Assembly: GCA_010092695.1 (NCBI GenBank) | Contig: JAADJJ010000001.1 | Span: forward strand, 2,976,001 to 3,040,000 | DNA length: 64,000 nt | Source: Enterobacteriaceae bacterium 4M9 | Lineage (GTDB): Bacteria; Pseudomonadota; Gammaproteobacteria; Enterobacterales; Enterobacteriaceae | Direction of reading: 5' to 3' | In this document: piece by piece, positions 17,590 to 26,980 of the stretch | Layout of the letters: each line of letters begins with the position of its first letter | Position numbering within the stretch: position 1 is the stretch's first letter | The notes under the pieces: model-generated | Databases searched by the model: none | What the model was told of the DNA's origin: nothing | The model's input: only the letters and a program-made list of their open reading frames with translations | Translations under genes and position numbers: made by a program

Positions 17590-17772
17590 TTATTCCTGCT
17601 CGTCGTCCTCAAAACGCGCCACAATCCTGTCACCGCTGTGGGTTTCACGAATTTCCTGCGCTACCTGCGCAATGGCCGCGCCGCTGCTGACGCCCTGTGA
17701 CATCAGTTCCTGAATGCGCTCGACTGCTTTTTGCTGCTGCTCGTGAGATAAAGAAGGAAGGCCTGCGAACAT
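17590..17772 (-). CDS. yoaH: UPF0181 family protein YoaH
   Basis: A 60-residue helical protein, [20 protein letters not shown]..., nearly identical in design to E. coli YoaH. The function is unknown. The start at 17772 matches the family length; the frame is open 54 codons further upstream but overlaps the pabB start and is not conserved. It is encoded opposite pabB, whose start lies about 110 bases away. Confidence 0.9.
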
Positions 17773-17881
17773 GGTCGACTCCTGAAATTTTTCGAGGCTT
17801 ATTATTTCACGCAAGGACGACAGATGCCAGACGTGCGCAGTTATGGCATCCTTAGCCCTTTCGTTGTAATGAAGTGATGTG

Positions 17882-19255
17882 ATGCCGTTGACCAGCCCTG
17901 TGCCTGTTTCCACCCTTTCCCTGCCCTGGCGCAAAGATGCCGCCGAGCACTGGTTTGCCCCACTCAGTCATCTGCCGTGGGCCATGCTGCTGCACTCCGG
18001 CTATGCCGAACACGCCAGCAGCCGCTTTGATATCCTCACCGCCGAGCCGCGTGCAACCCTGCAATCAAGCGCAGGCGTGACGCGCGTGGAATACGACGAT
18101 AGTCGTGTGCAAACGCACGAAGGATGTCCGCTAAAACGATTAGCAGAGGTAATGGCTGAACAAAATATTACCGCTACGCAATCAGATGATTTGCCTTTTC
18201 AGGGCGGCGCGCTGGGTCTTTTTGGCTACGATCTCGGGCGCAGCATTGAAACGCTGCTTGCAACTGCCGAGGCCGATATTGCCGTGCCGGATATGGCGGT
18301 GGGTATTTATGATTGGGCACTGATTGTTGACCACAAGCGTCAGTGCGTGACGCTTATAAGTCACACGGATGTACAGGCGCGCCTTGACTGGCTGCGCGCT
18401 CTGCCCCGCGTTGAACGCGCACCGCTGCGCCTTCGCAGTGCCTGGCAGAGTAATATGACGCGCGCGCACTACGGCGAGAAGTTTCGCCGGATACAGGACT
18501 ATCTGCGCAGCGGCGACTGTTATCAGGTCAACCTGGCTCAGCGCTTTTGCGCCCGCTATGACGGCGATGAGTGGCAGGCATTCACCGAATTAAATGCGGA
18601 TAACAAGGCTCCGTTTAGCGCATTTCTGCGACTGCCCGGCAGTGCTATTCTCAGCCTGTCGCCGGAGCGCTTTATTCGCCTCGCGCAGGGCGAAATACAG
18701 ACCCGCCCTATAAAAGGCACGCTGCCACGGCTGACCGACCCTGCCGCTGACGCGCGCCAGGCGCAGCGCCTGGCCGAGTCGCCCAAAGACCGGGCTGAGA
18801 ACCTGATGATTGTTGATTTACTGCGCAATGACGTGGGGCGCGTGGCACAGCCCGGTAGCGTGCGCGTGCCGGAGCTTTTTGTGGTTGAACCGTTCCCGGC
18901 GGTACATCACCTGGTCAGTACTATTACTGCCCGGCTACGTGATGACCTCAACGCCACCGATTTGCTGCGCGCTGCCTTTCCCGGCGGCTCCATCACCGGC
19001 GCACCCAAAGTGCGGGCAATGGAAATTATTGAAGAGCTGGAGCCGCAGCGGCGCAACGCCTGGTGCGGCAGTATTGGCTATATCAGCGCCTGTGGACGCA
19101 TGGACACCAGCATTACTATCCGCACGATTACCGCCTGCGACGGACACCTTTACTGCTCTGCCGGGGGCGGTATTGTTGCTGACAGCGACGAAGAAGCGGA
19201 ATATCAGGAGACCTTTGCTAAAGTTAACCGCATCCTGCGCCTTACCGAACGATAA
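17882..19255 (+). CDS. pabB: Aminodeoxychorismate synthase component I
   Basis: Converts chorismate and ammonia (supplied by PabA) to 4-amino-4-deoxychorismate in the p-aminobenzoate branch of folate synthesis. The 457-residue chorismate-binding enzyme shows PIKGTLPR near residue 277, DRAENLMIVDLLRND near 304 and FPGGSITGAPKVRAMEII near 370. The ATG at 17882 is preceded directly by an in-frame GTG; the ribosome site is weak, so the exact start is uncertain by one codon. nudL starts three bases after the stop. Confidence 0.94.
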   Translation: MPLTSPVPVSTLSLPWRKDAAEHWFAPLSHLPWAMLLHSGYAEHASSRFDILTAEPRATLQSSAGVTRVEYDDSRVQTHEGCPLKRLAEVMAEQNITATQSDDLPFQGGALGLFGYDLGRSIETLLATAEADIAVPDMAVGIYDWALIVDHKRQCVTLISHTDVQARLDWLRALPRVERAPLRLRSAWQSNMTRAHYGEKFRRIQDYLRSGDCYQVNLAQRFCARYDGDEWQAFTELNADNKAPFSAFLRLPGSAILSLSPERFIRLAQGEIQTRPIKGTLPRLTDPAADARQAQRLAESPKDRAENLMIVDLLRNDVGRVAQPGSVRVPELFVVEPFPAVHHLVSTITARLRDDLNATDLLRAAFPGGSITGAPKVRAMEIIEELEPQRRNAWCGSIGYISACGRMDTSITIRTITACDGHLYCSAGGGIVADSDEEAEYQETFAKVNRILRLTER

Positions 19256-19258
19256 GAG

Positions 19259-19837
19259 ATGACTGATAACCCGCTGACGCTCGACAATTTCCTCTCCCGC
19301 TTCCTGCTACTGCGCCCGCAGCCGCGCCAGCTTACCGCCAACCAGCGCCAGGCAGCGGTGCTGGTGCCGGTCGTGCGACGAGCCCAGCCGGGACTGTTGC
19401 TAACCCAGCGCTCGGCGCGTCTGCGCAAACACGCCGGTCAGGTGGCGTTTCCCGGCGGGGCAATGGACAGCAGCGATGCCTCACTTATTGCCGCCGCGCT
19501 GCGCGAGGCCCATGAAGAGGTGGCTATCCCGCCGGAATGTGTGCAGGTGGTGGGTATTCTGCCGCCGGTCGATAGCGTCAGCGGTTTTCGCGTCACTCCC
19601 GTTGTGGGCATTATCCCGCCGGATATTCCCTATCGTCCGTGCGAAGATGAAGTGGCGTCGGTGTTTGAAATGCCGCTTCAGGAGGCCCTGCGTCTGGGTC
19701 GCTACCACCCGCTGGACGTGAAGCGGTTTGACGGTGAACGGCGAGTCTGGCTGTCCTGGTATCAGCAGTACTTCGTGTGGGGCATGACCGCCGGCATAAT
19801 TCGTGAGCTGGCTCTGCAAATCGGCTATCGATACTGA
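19259..19837 (+). CDS. nudL: Nudix CoA pyrophosphatase NudL
   Basis: The 192-residue Nudix protein probably hydrolyses CoA and related pyrophosphates. The Nudix box reads GGAMDSSD...ALREAHEEVAI (about 66-90), with the REuxEE core intact and the usual late Gly replaced by Ala, as in E. coli NudL. The CoA-specific UPF0035 signature LLTQRSARLRKHAGQVAFPGG lies just before it. It is coupled to pabB by a three-base gap. Confidence 0.93.
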   Translation: MTDNPLTLDNFLSRFLLLRPQPRQLTANQRQAAVLVPVVRRAQPGLLLTQRSARLRKHAGQVAFPGGAMDSSDASLIAAALREAHEEVAIPPECVQVVGILPPVDSVSGFRVTPVVGIIPPDIPYRPCEDEVASVFEMPLQEALRLGRYHPLDVKRFDGERRVWLSWYQQYFVWGMTAGIIRELALQIGYRY

Positions 19838-20029
19838 CTATACTTTCCTTCTGAGAATCCACCCATATATAGAACATTGTCCTGATGTTATTGTGTGTGG
19901 GATAAGTAAAATTAAAACTGTCTATTAGTTTAATTCATGTGAATAGTTCACTGCGTGTACGCAGTTGCCCTTACACTAGCCGCAATTGTAGACCTTCGGC
20001 GCCGTGGCGCCCCTGGCAGGAGTAACACC

Positions 20030-21394
20030 GTGATTAGCACCTTCGACATGTTCAAAGTCGGCATTGGGCCTTCAAGCTCACATACCGTCGGGCCGATGAA
20101 AGCCGGTAAGCAGTTTGTCGATGATCTGATTGAAAAAAGGCTGCTGGATAGCGTTGAGCGCGTCGCGGTTGACGTGTATGGCTCACTCTCACTGACCGGT
20201 AAAGGCCACCATACGGATATCGCTATTATTATGGGTCTGGCGGGCAACCTGCCGGACAACGTGGATATTGACGCCATCCCGGCGTTTATTCGTGATGTCG
20301 AAACCCGTGGTCGCCTGCTGCTGGCAAATGGCCGCCGTGAGGTAGATTTCCCGCAGGATAACGGCATGCGCTTTCACAGCGACAACCTGCCGCTGCACGA
20401 AAACGGTATGCAAATTCACGCTTATGTCGGCGAGCGCGATATCTACAGCAAAACGTATTACTCCATCGGCGGCGGCTTTATCGTTGATGAGGAACACTTT
20501 GGCAAATCCGCGCTTGATGACGTCAACGTGCCGTATCCGTTCCACAGCGCCGAGGAAATGCTGGTGCACTGCCATGATACCGGGCTGTCGCTTTCCGGCA
20601 TGGTGATGAAAAACGAACTGGCATTGCACAGCAAAGAGGATATTGCTGCTTATTTTGATCGTGTCTGGCAGACCATGCGCGCCTGTATTGACCGAGGTCT
20701 GAACACCGAAGGCGTGCTGCCGGGACCGCTGCGCGTGCCACGTCGTGCCGCCGCGCTGCGCCGCATGCTGGTTTCAACCGGCAGCCTGTCAAACGACCCG
20801 ATGAACGTGGTTGACTGGGTGAATATGTTTGCGCTGGCGGTGAACGAAGAAAACGCCGCCGGTGGGCGCGTGGTGACGGCACCGACCAACGGTGCATGCG
20901 GCATTGTGCCCGCCGTGCTCGCCTATTACGACCGCTTTATCGAGCCAGTAACCGCTGAAATCTACACCCGCTATTTCCTGGCGGCAGGCGCTATTGGCAT
21001 TTTGTATAAAATGAACGCCTCTATTTCGGGCGCCGAAGTGGGCTGTCAGGGCGAAGTCGGTGTGGCCTGCTCAATGGCAGCCGCAGGCCTTGCTGAGTTG
21101 CTGGGCGCAAGCCCCGAGCAGGTGTGCGTTGCCGCTGAGATTGGCATGGAGCATAACCTGGGTCTGACCTGCGATCCGGTTGCAGGCCAGGTGCAGGTGC
21201 CCTGTATTGAGCGTAACGCTATTGCCTCCGTGAAGGCCATTAACGCTGCACGCATGGCGCTACGTCGCACCAGCGAGCCACGGGTTTCGCTCGATAAAGT
21301 CATTGAGACAATGTACGAAACCGGCAAAGACATGAACGCCAAGTACCGTGAAACCTCGCGCGGTGGCCTGGCTATCAAAGTTCAATGCGACTAA
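20030..21394 (+). CDS. sdaA: L-serine ammonia-lyase 1 (L-serine deaminase)
   Basis: Deaminates L-serine to pyruvate using an oxygen-sensitive [4Fe-4S] cluster. The 454-residue product equals E. coli SdaA in length. The beta domain starts with FDMFKVGIGPSSSHTVGPMKA, and the catalytic domain has TNGACGIVPAVL, GCQGEVGVACSMAAAG and NLGLTCDPVAGQVQVPC, which supply the cluster cysteines. The start is GTG at 20030, as in E. coli, with AGGAG eight bases upstream. It is monocistronic. Confidence 0.96.
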   Translation: MISTFDMFKVGIGPSSSHTVGPMKAGKQFVDDLIEKRLLDSVERVAVDVYGSLSLTGKGHHTDIAIIMGLAGNLPDNVDIDAIPAFIRDVETRGRLLLANGRREVDFPQDNGMRFHSDNLPLHENGMQIHAYVGERDIYSKTYYSIGGGFIVDEEHFGKSALDDVNVPYPFHSAEEMLVHCHDTGLSLSGMVMKNELALHSKEDIAAYFDRVWQTMRACIDRGLNTEGVLPGPLRVPRRAAALRRMLVSTGSLSNDPMNVVDWVNMFALAVNEENAAGGRVVTAPTNGACGIVPAVLAYYDRFIEPVTAEIYTRYFLAAGAIGILYKMNASISGAEVGCQGEVGVACSMAAAGLAELLGASPEQVCVAAEIGMEHNLGLTCDPVAGQVQVPCIERNAIASVKAINAARMALRRTSEPRVSLDKVIETMYETGKDMNAKYRETSRGGLAIKVQCD

Positions 21395-21413
21395 ACTCCC
21401 TCTTATTCTGAAT

Positions 21414-21435
21414 GCTCTGCACAATGGTGCAGAGC
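21414..21435 (+). terminator. Hairpin after sdaA
   Basis: GCTCTGCAC pairs with GTGCAGAGC across a four-base loop, 20 bases after the sdaA stop. There is no proper T-run, so termination may be weak or Rho-assisted. Confidence 0.5.
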
Positions 21436-21525
21436 GTCAGATATTTCCTACCAGCTGCACGCGCTCCCGCTACACTTAAAAAAAACAAATTTTTTCTGTG
21501 AATCTCTCTTAACAGGACAACACGG

Positions 21526-23118
21526 ATGCAAACGGCGCAGCACATCATCAGAAATTACCGCCGACGGCGGATTGTTCTGAGCCTTTCGCTGGCAATTCTG
21601 GCATTATTCCTGACGCTCGGTGTCCGCTTTCTGGTCACACGTAGCGTCAATCAACACAAAGTACAAGACTTTGGTCGCTATGCCATCACCACGATGGAAA
21701 ATCTGCTAACACCCCATGAAGAGATTGGCCTGCGCGTGGCCCCGCTGGTCGGAAAACCCTGTGCCGAGGTGCGCCAGTCGCTGGGGCAATACGTTGCAAA
21801 AGCCCGCACGCTACGCGCCATTGTGCTGATTCAGGACGATATTCTTTATTGCTCAAGCGTGTTCGGCCAGCGCAATGTGCCGGTAAACACACTTGAGCCT
21901 TCTCTGCCCAGCGCTGAGCCCGCGATGTACCTCTCTCTGGATAAAGTGCTGCTCAAGGGCTCACCTATCCTTATCAAATGGACACCCGTCAACGACGACG
22001 GTAACGACGGCGTAATGCAGGTGGTGAATATCGCGCTGCTGACACGTCTGATGGTTGCGCCACAAACGCCCTGGGTTACGCGCACGGTGTTGAACGTGGG
22101 TAATGCTCACCTGGAATACGGCAGCAGTAAGCTTGGCCAGACACCGCTTCAGGACAACGAGACCGAAACCGTTTTCCGCTCCGCTCTGCTGCCCTTCTCC
22201 ATTTCACTGATTGGTCCGTCAGCCACTGTGCTTGCCAGCAGCAGTCTGTTCAGCCAGTTCCCTCTCGCGCTGCTGCTGGGGCTCTTGATTGGTTTTATCA
22301 CCTGGCTTGTCACCGCCAGTCGCATGAGCTTCTCGCGAGAAATCACACTCGGTATCGCCCGGCGCGAATTCGAAGTCTGGTGCCAGCCGCTGTTAAGCTC
22401 ACAGACGCATCAGTGCGTTGGCGTGGAACTCCTGCTGCGCTGGAACAACCCGCGCCAGGGCTGGATTTCACCCGATATTTTTATCCCAATTGCCGAGCAG
22501 GAAAACCTGATAGTGCCACTCACGCGCTACGTTCTTGATGATGCTATGCGCCATCTCAGCGTTTTCCCGGCAAGCCGTGATTTTCATCTTGGTATTAACG
22601 TTGCCGCCGACCACTTTCGCAATGGGCTTATTATCAGCGACCTGGAGCGTTACTGGTTCCCTGCCCGCCCGGCGCAACAGCTCACGCTGGAGCTGACCGA
22701 ACGCGAGGATTTGCAGCACCTTGACCCGCAAGTGTTCCGCCAGCTTCGCAATATTGGCGTTCAACTGGCGATTGATGACTTCGGTACTGGCCACAGCTCA
22801 CTCGCCTGGCTTGAAATGCTCAAGCCGGATGTGCTGAAAATCGACAAGTCTTTTACTGCTGCTATTGGCACCGATGCGGTGAATTCACGTGTGGTGGGAA
22901 TGATTATTGAACTGGGACAACGGCTGGGAATTACGCTTGTAGCAGAAGGCGTGGAAACGAGTTTGCAGGAGGAGTACCTGCGTCATCAACAGGTGCAGAT
23001 ATTACAGGGCTGGCTGTTCGCCCGCCCGATGCCGCTAGGGGAATTCCCCGTGTGGCTGGCAGGCTACAGTCGACTGTCAGGTACGCGCCAGGGGCCACAG
23101 TCCGCTGGCGCGTCATGA
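21526..23118 (+). CDS. pdeD: CSS-motif EAL-domain cyclic-di-GMP phosphodiesterase
   Basis: Membrane enzyme (530 residues) that should hydrolyse c-di-GMP; counterpart of E. coli PdeD (YoaD). A first membrane helix (about 16-38) is followed by a periplasmic CSS domain with C79 and the C109-S110-S111 motif, which senses thiol redox state in relatives. A second helix (about 239-262) leads to the EAL domain. The EAL triad reads ELL (GVELLLRW), with NVAADHF, ELTERED, DDFGTGHSS, KIDKSF and AEGVET present, so activity is expected. An AACAGGA site precedes the ATG. The gene converges with yoaE, one base apart. Confidence 0.93.
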   Translation: MQTAQHIIRNYRRRRIVLSLSLAILALFLTLGVRFLVTRSVNQHKVQDFGRYAITTMENLLTPHEEIGLRVAPLVGKPCAEVRQSLGQYVAKARTLRAIVLIQDDILYCSSVFGQRNVPVNTLEPSLPSAEPAMYLSLDKVLLKGSPILIKWTPVNDDGNDGVMQVVNIALLTRLMVAPQTPWVTRTVLNVGNAHLEYGSSKLGQTPLQDNETETVFRSALLPFSISLIGPSATVLASSSLFSQFPLALLLGLLIGFITWLVTASRMSFSREITLGIARREFEVWCQPLLSSQTHQCVGVELLLRWNNPRQGWISPDIFIPIAEQENLIVPLTRYVLDDAMRHLSVFPASRDFHLGINVAADHFRNGLIISDLERYWFPARPAQQLTLELTEREDLQHLDPQVFRQLRNIGVQLAIDDFGTGHSSLAWLEMLKPDVLKIDKSFTAAIGTDAVNSRVVGMIIELGQRLGITLVAEGVETSLQEEYLRHQQVQILQGWLFARPMPLGEFPVWLAGYSRLSGTRQGPQSAGAS

Positions 23119-23119
23119 G

Positions 23120-24676
23120 TTACTCTTCTTCGTCGTCCACCGGCGCTTCATTCACCACGCGCACCAGGTCAACACGATAGTCGTTGGCCTCAACAATGGT
23201 GATACGCAGCGGCGGCAGGTGGATTTCTTCACCCGGTTTCGGGATCTGCCCGTTAACGGAAATGACCAGCCCCGCGACGGTGGCGATGTCTTCTTCTTCG
23301 TCCACCAGAGTGTGCAGATTCAGGCGCTGCTGCAACGCATGCAGATCCGTGGTGCCCTTCACCAGCCAGCCGTTACCGTCGGCAATGATTTCTGGCGTTT
23401 CGTCCGCGTCCGGGAATTCACCGGCAATCGCTTCCAGCACGTCCAGCGGTGTCACCAGCCCCTGCACCACGCCAAACTCATTGGTGACGATAACAAAGCT
23501 ACCGCGCGCGCGACGCAGCACACCCAGCAGGTTTATCGGGTCCAGCGTCTCCGGCACCACAATGGCCGGCGTCGAGGCCGCAATTGCCGCCACGTCCACA
23601 CCTTCATCCAGTCCCACCAGCAATTCTTTAGCACGCACGACACCAATAAGCTCATCAAGCTCACCGTGACACACCGGGAACAGGCTATGAGGCGAGGACA
23701 GCAGCTGCTGGCGAATCTCATCCACCGACAGGCTGGCATCGACCCAGCTGATTTCACCGCGCGGCGTCATGATGCTGCGAAGCGAGCGTGACGCCAGTGT
23801 CAACACGCCGTTAATCATGTAGCGCTCTTCTTCGGCAAACGCCTCTGTCGGAATGGGCATCACCGGGTTGTTGCTTTCCGGCTGTGCCGATGCGGCATTG
23901 CGGTTGCCCATCAGGCGCAAAATTGCCTCTGCGGTACGTGCACGTAGCGGGCGGCGCGACTGATGGCGAATGAAGTTGCGGCGCGCAATCTGGTTAAAGG
24001 CTTCAATGATGATTGAAAAGCCAATCGCGGCATACAGGTAACCTTTGGGTATATGGAAACCGAAGCCTTCGGCAACCAGACTCAGGCCAATCATCAGCAG
24101 GAAGCTCAGACACAGCACCACAACCGTCGGATGGGCGTTGACGAAGTTGGTCAACGGCTTTGATGCCAGCAGCATCACCGCCATGGCAATCACAACAGCA
24201 GCCATCATCACCGGCAGGTGGTTCACCATGCCAACGGCAGTAATCACCGCATCCAGCGAGAAGACGGCATCAAGCACCACAATCTGCAACACCACCACCC
24301 AAAAGCTGGCATAGCCTTTGCCGTGTTCACCGTCATGCTGGCGGTTTTCAAGCCGCTCGTGTAGCTCGGTGGTCGCCTTAAACAGCAGGAACAAACCACC
24401 GACCAGCATAATCAAATCACGACCAGAGAACGTAAGGTCGGCCACGCTGAACAGCGGTTTGGTGAGCGTCACCATCCATGAAATCAGCGACAGCAGCCCC
24501 AGGCGCATAAACAGTGCCAGCGACAGACCAATCAGGCGCGCTTTGTCGCGCTGCTTTGGCGGCAGCTTATCGGCAAGGATGGCAATAAATACCAGGTTAT
24601 CGATGCCCAGAACAATCTCGAGCACCACCAGCGTCAGTAATCCCGCCCAAATCGAGGGGTCCATTAAAAATTCCAT
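23120..24676 (-). CDS. yoaE: TerC/CBS-domain inner-membrane protein YoaE
   Basis: The 518-residue product is the same length as E. coli YoaE. It has a seven-helix TerC-like membrane domain (about 1-230, with EIVLGIDNLVFIAIL and LDAVFSLDAVITA acidic motifs typical of metal transport), two CBS domains (about 300-425) and a C-terminal CorC/HlyC domain. TerC relatives are linked to Mn or other metal export, but the YoaE substrate is not established. The ATG at 24676 has CAGGAG upstream. An overlapping upstream frame could couple its translation. Confidence 0.92.
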   Translation of the reverse strand: MEFLMDPSIWAGLLTLVVLEIVLGIDNLVFIAILADKLPPKQRDKARLIGLSLALFMRLGLLSLISWMVTLTKPLFSVADLTFSGRDLIMLVGGLFLLFKATTELHERLENRQHDGEHGKGYASFWVVVLQIVVLDAVFSLDAVITAVGMVNHLPVMMAAVVIAMAVMLLASKPLTNFVNAHPTVVVLCLSFLLMIGLSLVAEGFGFHIPKGYLYAAIGFSIIIEAFNQIARRNFIRHQSRRPLRARTAEAILRLMGNRNAASAQPESNNPVMPIPTEAFAEEERYMINGVLTLASRSLRSIMTPRGEISWVDASLSVDEIRQQLLSSPHSLFPVCHGELDELIGVVRAKELLVGLDEGVDVAAIAASTPAIVVPETLDPINLLGVLRRARGSFVIVTNEFGVVQGLVTPLDVLEAIAGEFPDADETPEIIADGNGWLVKGTTDLHALQQRLNLHTLVDEEEDIATVAGLVISVNGQIPKPGEEIHLPPLRITIVEANDYRVDLVRVVNEAPVDDEEE

Positions 24677-24879
24677 GACAAGCTCCTGCAACGGGAATAG
24701 CTAAACGGCACCCTGGCATCCTGGGGCGCTAAAAATACATCAAGGGAGTGTTGGCGCGCTGCGCCAGCGAGTGAGGCGGCACATGCCGGCCTGAGAGTGA
24801 AAAGACGTCGGTGACGGTCCATACGGAGGGCAACTGCCCAAAGCTCCTCAAAAAGATAGACGAACGGATACCATAGCAA
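24664..24879 (-). CDS. Possible upstream ORF overlapping the yoaE start
   Basis: A 71-codon frame, starting with TTG, runs through the yoaE leader and ends 12 bases inside yoaE in another frame. The yoaE ribosome site therefore lies within it, which would allow translational coupling. I recall a small overlapping gene (yoaL) being described upstream of yoaE in E. coli, but cannot confirm homology here. The start has a poor ribosome site. It could equally be an unused open frame. Confidence 0.35.
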   Translation of the reverse strand: MLWYPFVYLFEELWAVALRMDRHRRLFTLRPACAASLAGAARQHSLDVFLAPQDARVPFSYSRCRSLSWNF

Positions 24880-24939
24880 AGGGGTTTACCCTTTGGCAAA
24901 GATTTACCAGACTTTGCAATTTTTTGTCATAACCGTTCA

Positions 24940-24958
24940 TATTTCACACTGTGAAATA
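24940..24958. promoter_or_regulatory. NagC/Mlc-type operator upstream of manX
   Basis: TATTTCACACTGTGAAATA is a perfect palindrome matching the TTATTTC-n7-GAAATAA form bound by NagC and Mlc. Both repress manXYZ in E. coli. It lies about 170 bases before manX. Confidence 0.7.
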
Positions 24959-25003
24959 AATTTTGATTCGACACTAAATTACGGAACTCCATCACAAAAA
25001 AAC

Positions 25004-25024
25004 TATTTTCACGCTCTAAAATTA
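25004..25024. promoter_or_regulatory. Possible second Mlc/NagC operator
   Basis: TATTTTC and TAAAATTA arms flank seven bases 100-120 bases before manX, resembling a degenerate second operator. Paired NagC/Mlc sites upstream of manX are known in E. coli. Confidence 0.4.
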
Positions 25025-25123
25025 TTCGCGGTAATAAGACGTTCCTCAATCAACCCTTGTATGAATCGATTCATTCTGTCCAGGCACAACAGAGTGGCTG
25101 AAGGACAACACAGGAGGTAGCGA

Positions 25124-26107
25124 GTGACTATTGCTATTGTCATAGGCACGCACGGCTGGGCGGCAGAACAGTTGTTAAAAACGGCTGAAATGCTGCTCGG
25201 GGAGCAACAAAACGTGGGCTGGATTGATTTCGTGCCGGGAGAAAATGCTGAAACCCTGATCGAAAAATATCACGCACAGCTCGAAAAGCTCGACACGCAT
25301 CAGGGCGTTCTGTTCCTGGTGGACACCTGGGGCGGCAGCCCGTTTAACGCCGCCAGCCGCATTGTCGTAGACAAAGCGCAACACGACGTCATTGCCGGGG
25401 TGAATATCCCGATGCTGGTGGAAACGCTGATGGCACGCGATGACAACCCTTCTTTTGATGAACTGATTTCCATTGCCGTCGAAGCCGGACGCGAAGGCGT
25501 GAAAGCGCTCAAGGCAAAAGAGCCAGAAAGTCCGGCGCCTGTCGCACCTGTCGCCCGCACCGCAGCACCACCGGCCCAGCCCGCCGCCCCACTTAAGCCA
25601 ATGGGACCGGATGATTATATGATTATTGGCCTGGCCCGTATTGATGACCGACTGATTCACGGCCAGGTTGCCACGCGCTGGACCAAAGAAACCAACGTCA
25701 CCCGCATCATTGTGGTCAGCGACGAAGTGGCCGCCGACCAGGTACGCAAAACCCTCCTCACCCAGGTTGCCCCGCCTGGCGTCACCGCTCACGTTGTCGA
25801 TGTCGCCAAAATGATTCGCGTCTACAACAACCCGAAATACGCGCGCGAACGCGTGATGCTGCTGTTCACCAACCCCACTGACGTTGAGCGCCTGGTGGAA
25901 GGCGGCGTGAAGATAACCACCGTTAATATTGGCGGCATGGCCTATCGCCAGGGCAAAACCCAGGTCAATAACGCCGTCTCCGTCGATCAAAAGGACATTG
26001 ATGCTTTTACCTGGCTCAACCAGCACGGCATTGAACTGGAGGTGCGTAAAGTCTCAAGCGATCCGCGCCTGAAAATGATGGACCTGATTAGCAAAATGAA
26101 TAAATAA
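25124..26107 (+). CDS. manX: Mannose PTS EIIAB component
   Basis: Cytoplasmic component of the mannose/glucose/glucosamine phosphotransferase system. The 327-residue product has an IIA domain with phosphorylated His H10 (IGTHGWAAEQ), an Ala/Pro-rich linker (about 132-160) and a IIB domain with H179 (DDRLIHGQV). The start is GTG at 25124 with a strong AGGAGG site, as in E. coli. It heads manXYZ; the IIA/IIB order and linker are typical. Confidence 0.97.
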   Translation: MTIAIVIGTHGWAAEQLLKTAEMLLGEQQNVGWIDFVPGENAETLIEKYHAQLEKLDTHQGVLFLVDTWGGSPFNAASRIVVDKAQHDVIAGVNIPMLVETLMARDDNPSFDELISIAVEAGREGVKALKAKEPESPAPVAPVARTAAPPAQPAAPLKPMGPDDYMIIGLARIDDRLIHGQVATRWTKETNVTRIIVVSDEVAADQVRKTLLTQVAPPGVTAHVVDVAKMIRVYNNPKYARERVMLLFTNPTDVERLVEGGVKITTVNIGGMAYRQGKTQVNNAVSVDQKDIDAFTWLNQHGIELEVRKVSSDPRLKMMDLISKMNK

Positions 26108-26170
26108 GCCGCACTGCGCGGATTCTTTTACTCAGCCTTCACAGTAGTCCGATTAAACAGGAGAAGTACA

Positions 26171-26968
26171 ATGGAGATTACTACGCTTCAGATTGTGCTG
26201 ATATTTATCGTCGCCTGTATTGCAGGTATGGAGTCAGTGCTTGATGAGTTCCAGTTTCACCGCCCGCTGGTGGCCTGCACACTCATCGGTGCCGTACTCG
26301 GCGATATGAAAACCGGCATTATCATCGGCGGTACGCTGGAAATGATTGCCCTGGGCTGGATGAACATTGGTGCTGCGGTGGCCCCGGATGCCGCCCTGGC
26401 CTCGATTATCTCCACCATTTTGGTTATTGCCGGGAACCAGAGCATTGGTGCGGGTATCGCGCTGGCTATCCCGCTTGCAGCCGCAGGCCAGGTACTGACC
26501 ATTATTGTTCGCACCATTACGGTAGGCTTCCAGCACGCCGCTGACAGCGCGGCCGAAAAAGGTAACCTCACCGCCCTGTCATGGCTTCACGTCTCTTCGC
26601 TGTTCCTGCAGGCCATGCGTATTGCCATTCCTGCTGTCATTGTGGCCATTTCCGTTGGCACCAGCGAAGTGCAGAACATGCTCAACGCCATTCCAGAGGT
26701 GGTCACCAACGGCCTGAACATCGCAGGCGGCATGATTGTGGTGGTCGGTTACGCGATGGTCATTAACATGATGCGCGCAGGCTACCTGATGCCGTTTTTC
26801 TACCTCGGCTTCGTCACCGCCGCGTTCACCGACTTTAACCTGGTGGCACTCGGCGTTATCGGCGCAGTCATGGCCATCCTCTACATCCAGCTAAGCCCGA
26901 AATACAACCGCTCTGCGGCACCGGCTCAGGCTGCGGCCCACAACGACCTCGACAACGAACTGGATTAA
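26171..26968 (+). CDS. manY: Mannose PTS EIIC component
   Basis: Membrane channel-forming part of the mannose permease, 265 residues, with multiple hydrophobic segments and the family signature GGTLEMIALGWMNIGAAVAPD near residue 52. In E. coli ManY and ManZ together also serve as entry route for phage lambda DNA and some bacteriocins. AGGAGAA lies before the ATG, and manZ starts 12 bases after the stop. Confidence 0.96.
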   Translation: MEITTLQIVLIFIVACIAGMESVLDEFQFHRPLVACTLIGAVLGDMKTGIIIGGTLEMIALGWMNIGAAVAPDAALASIISTILVIAGNQSIGAGIALAIPLAAAGQVLTIIVRTITVGFQHAADSAAEKGNLTALSWLHVSSLFLQAMRIAIPAVIVAISVGTSEVQNMLNAIPEVVTNGLNIAGGMIVVVGYAMVINMMRAGYLMPFFYLGFVTAAFTDFNLVALGVIGAVMAILYIQLSPKYNRSAAPAQAAAHNDLDNELD

Positions 26969-26980
26969 CAGGTGGACGAT

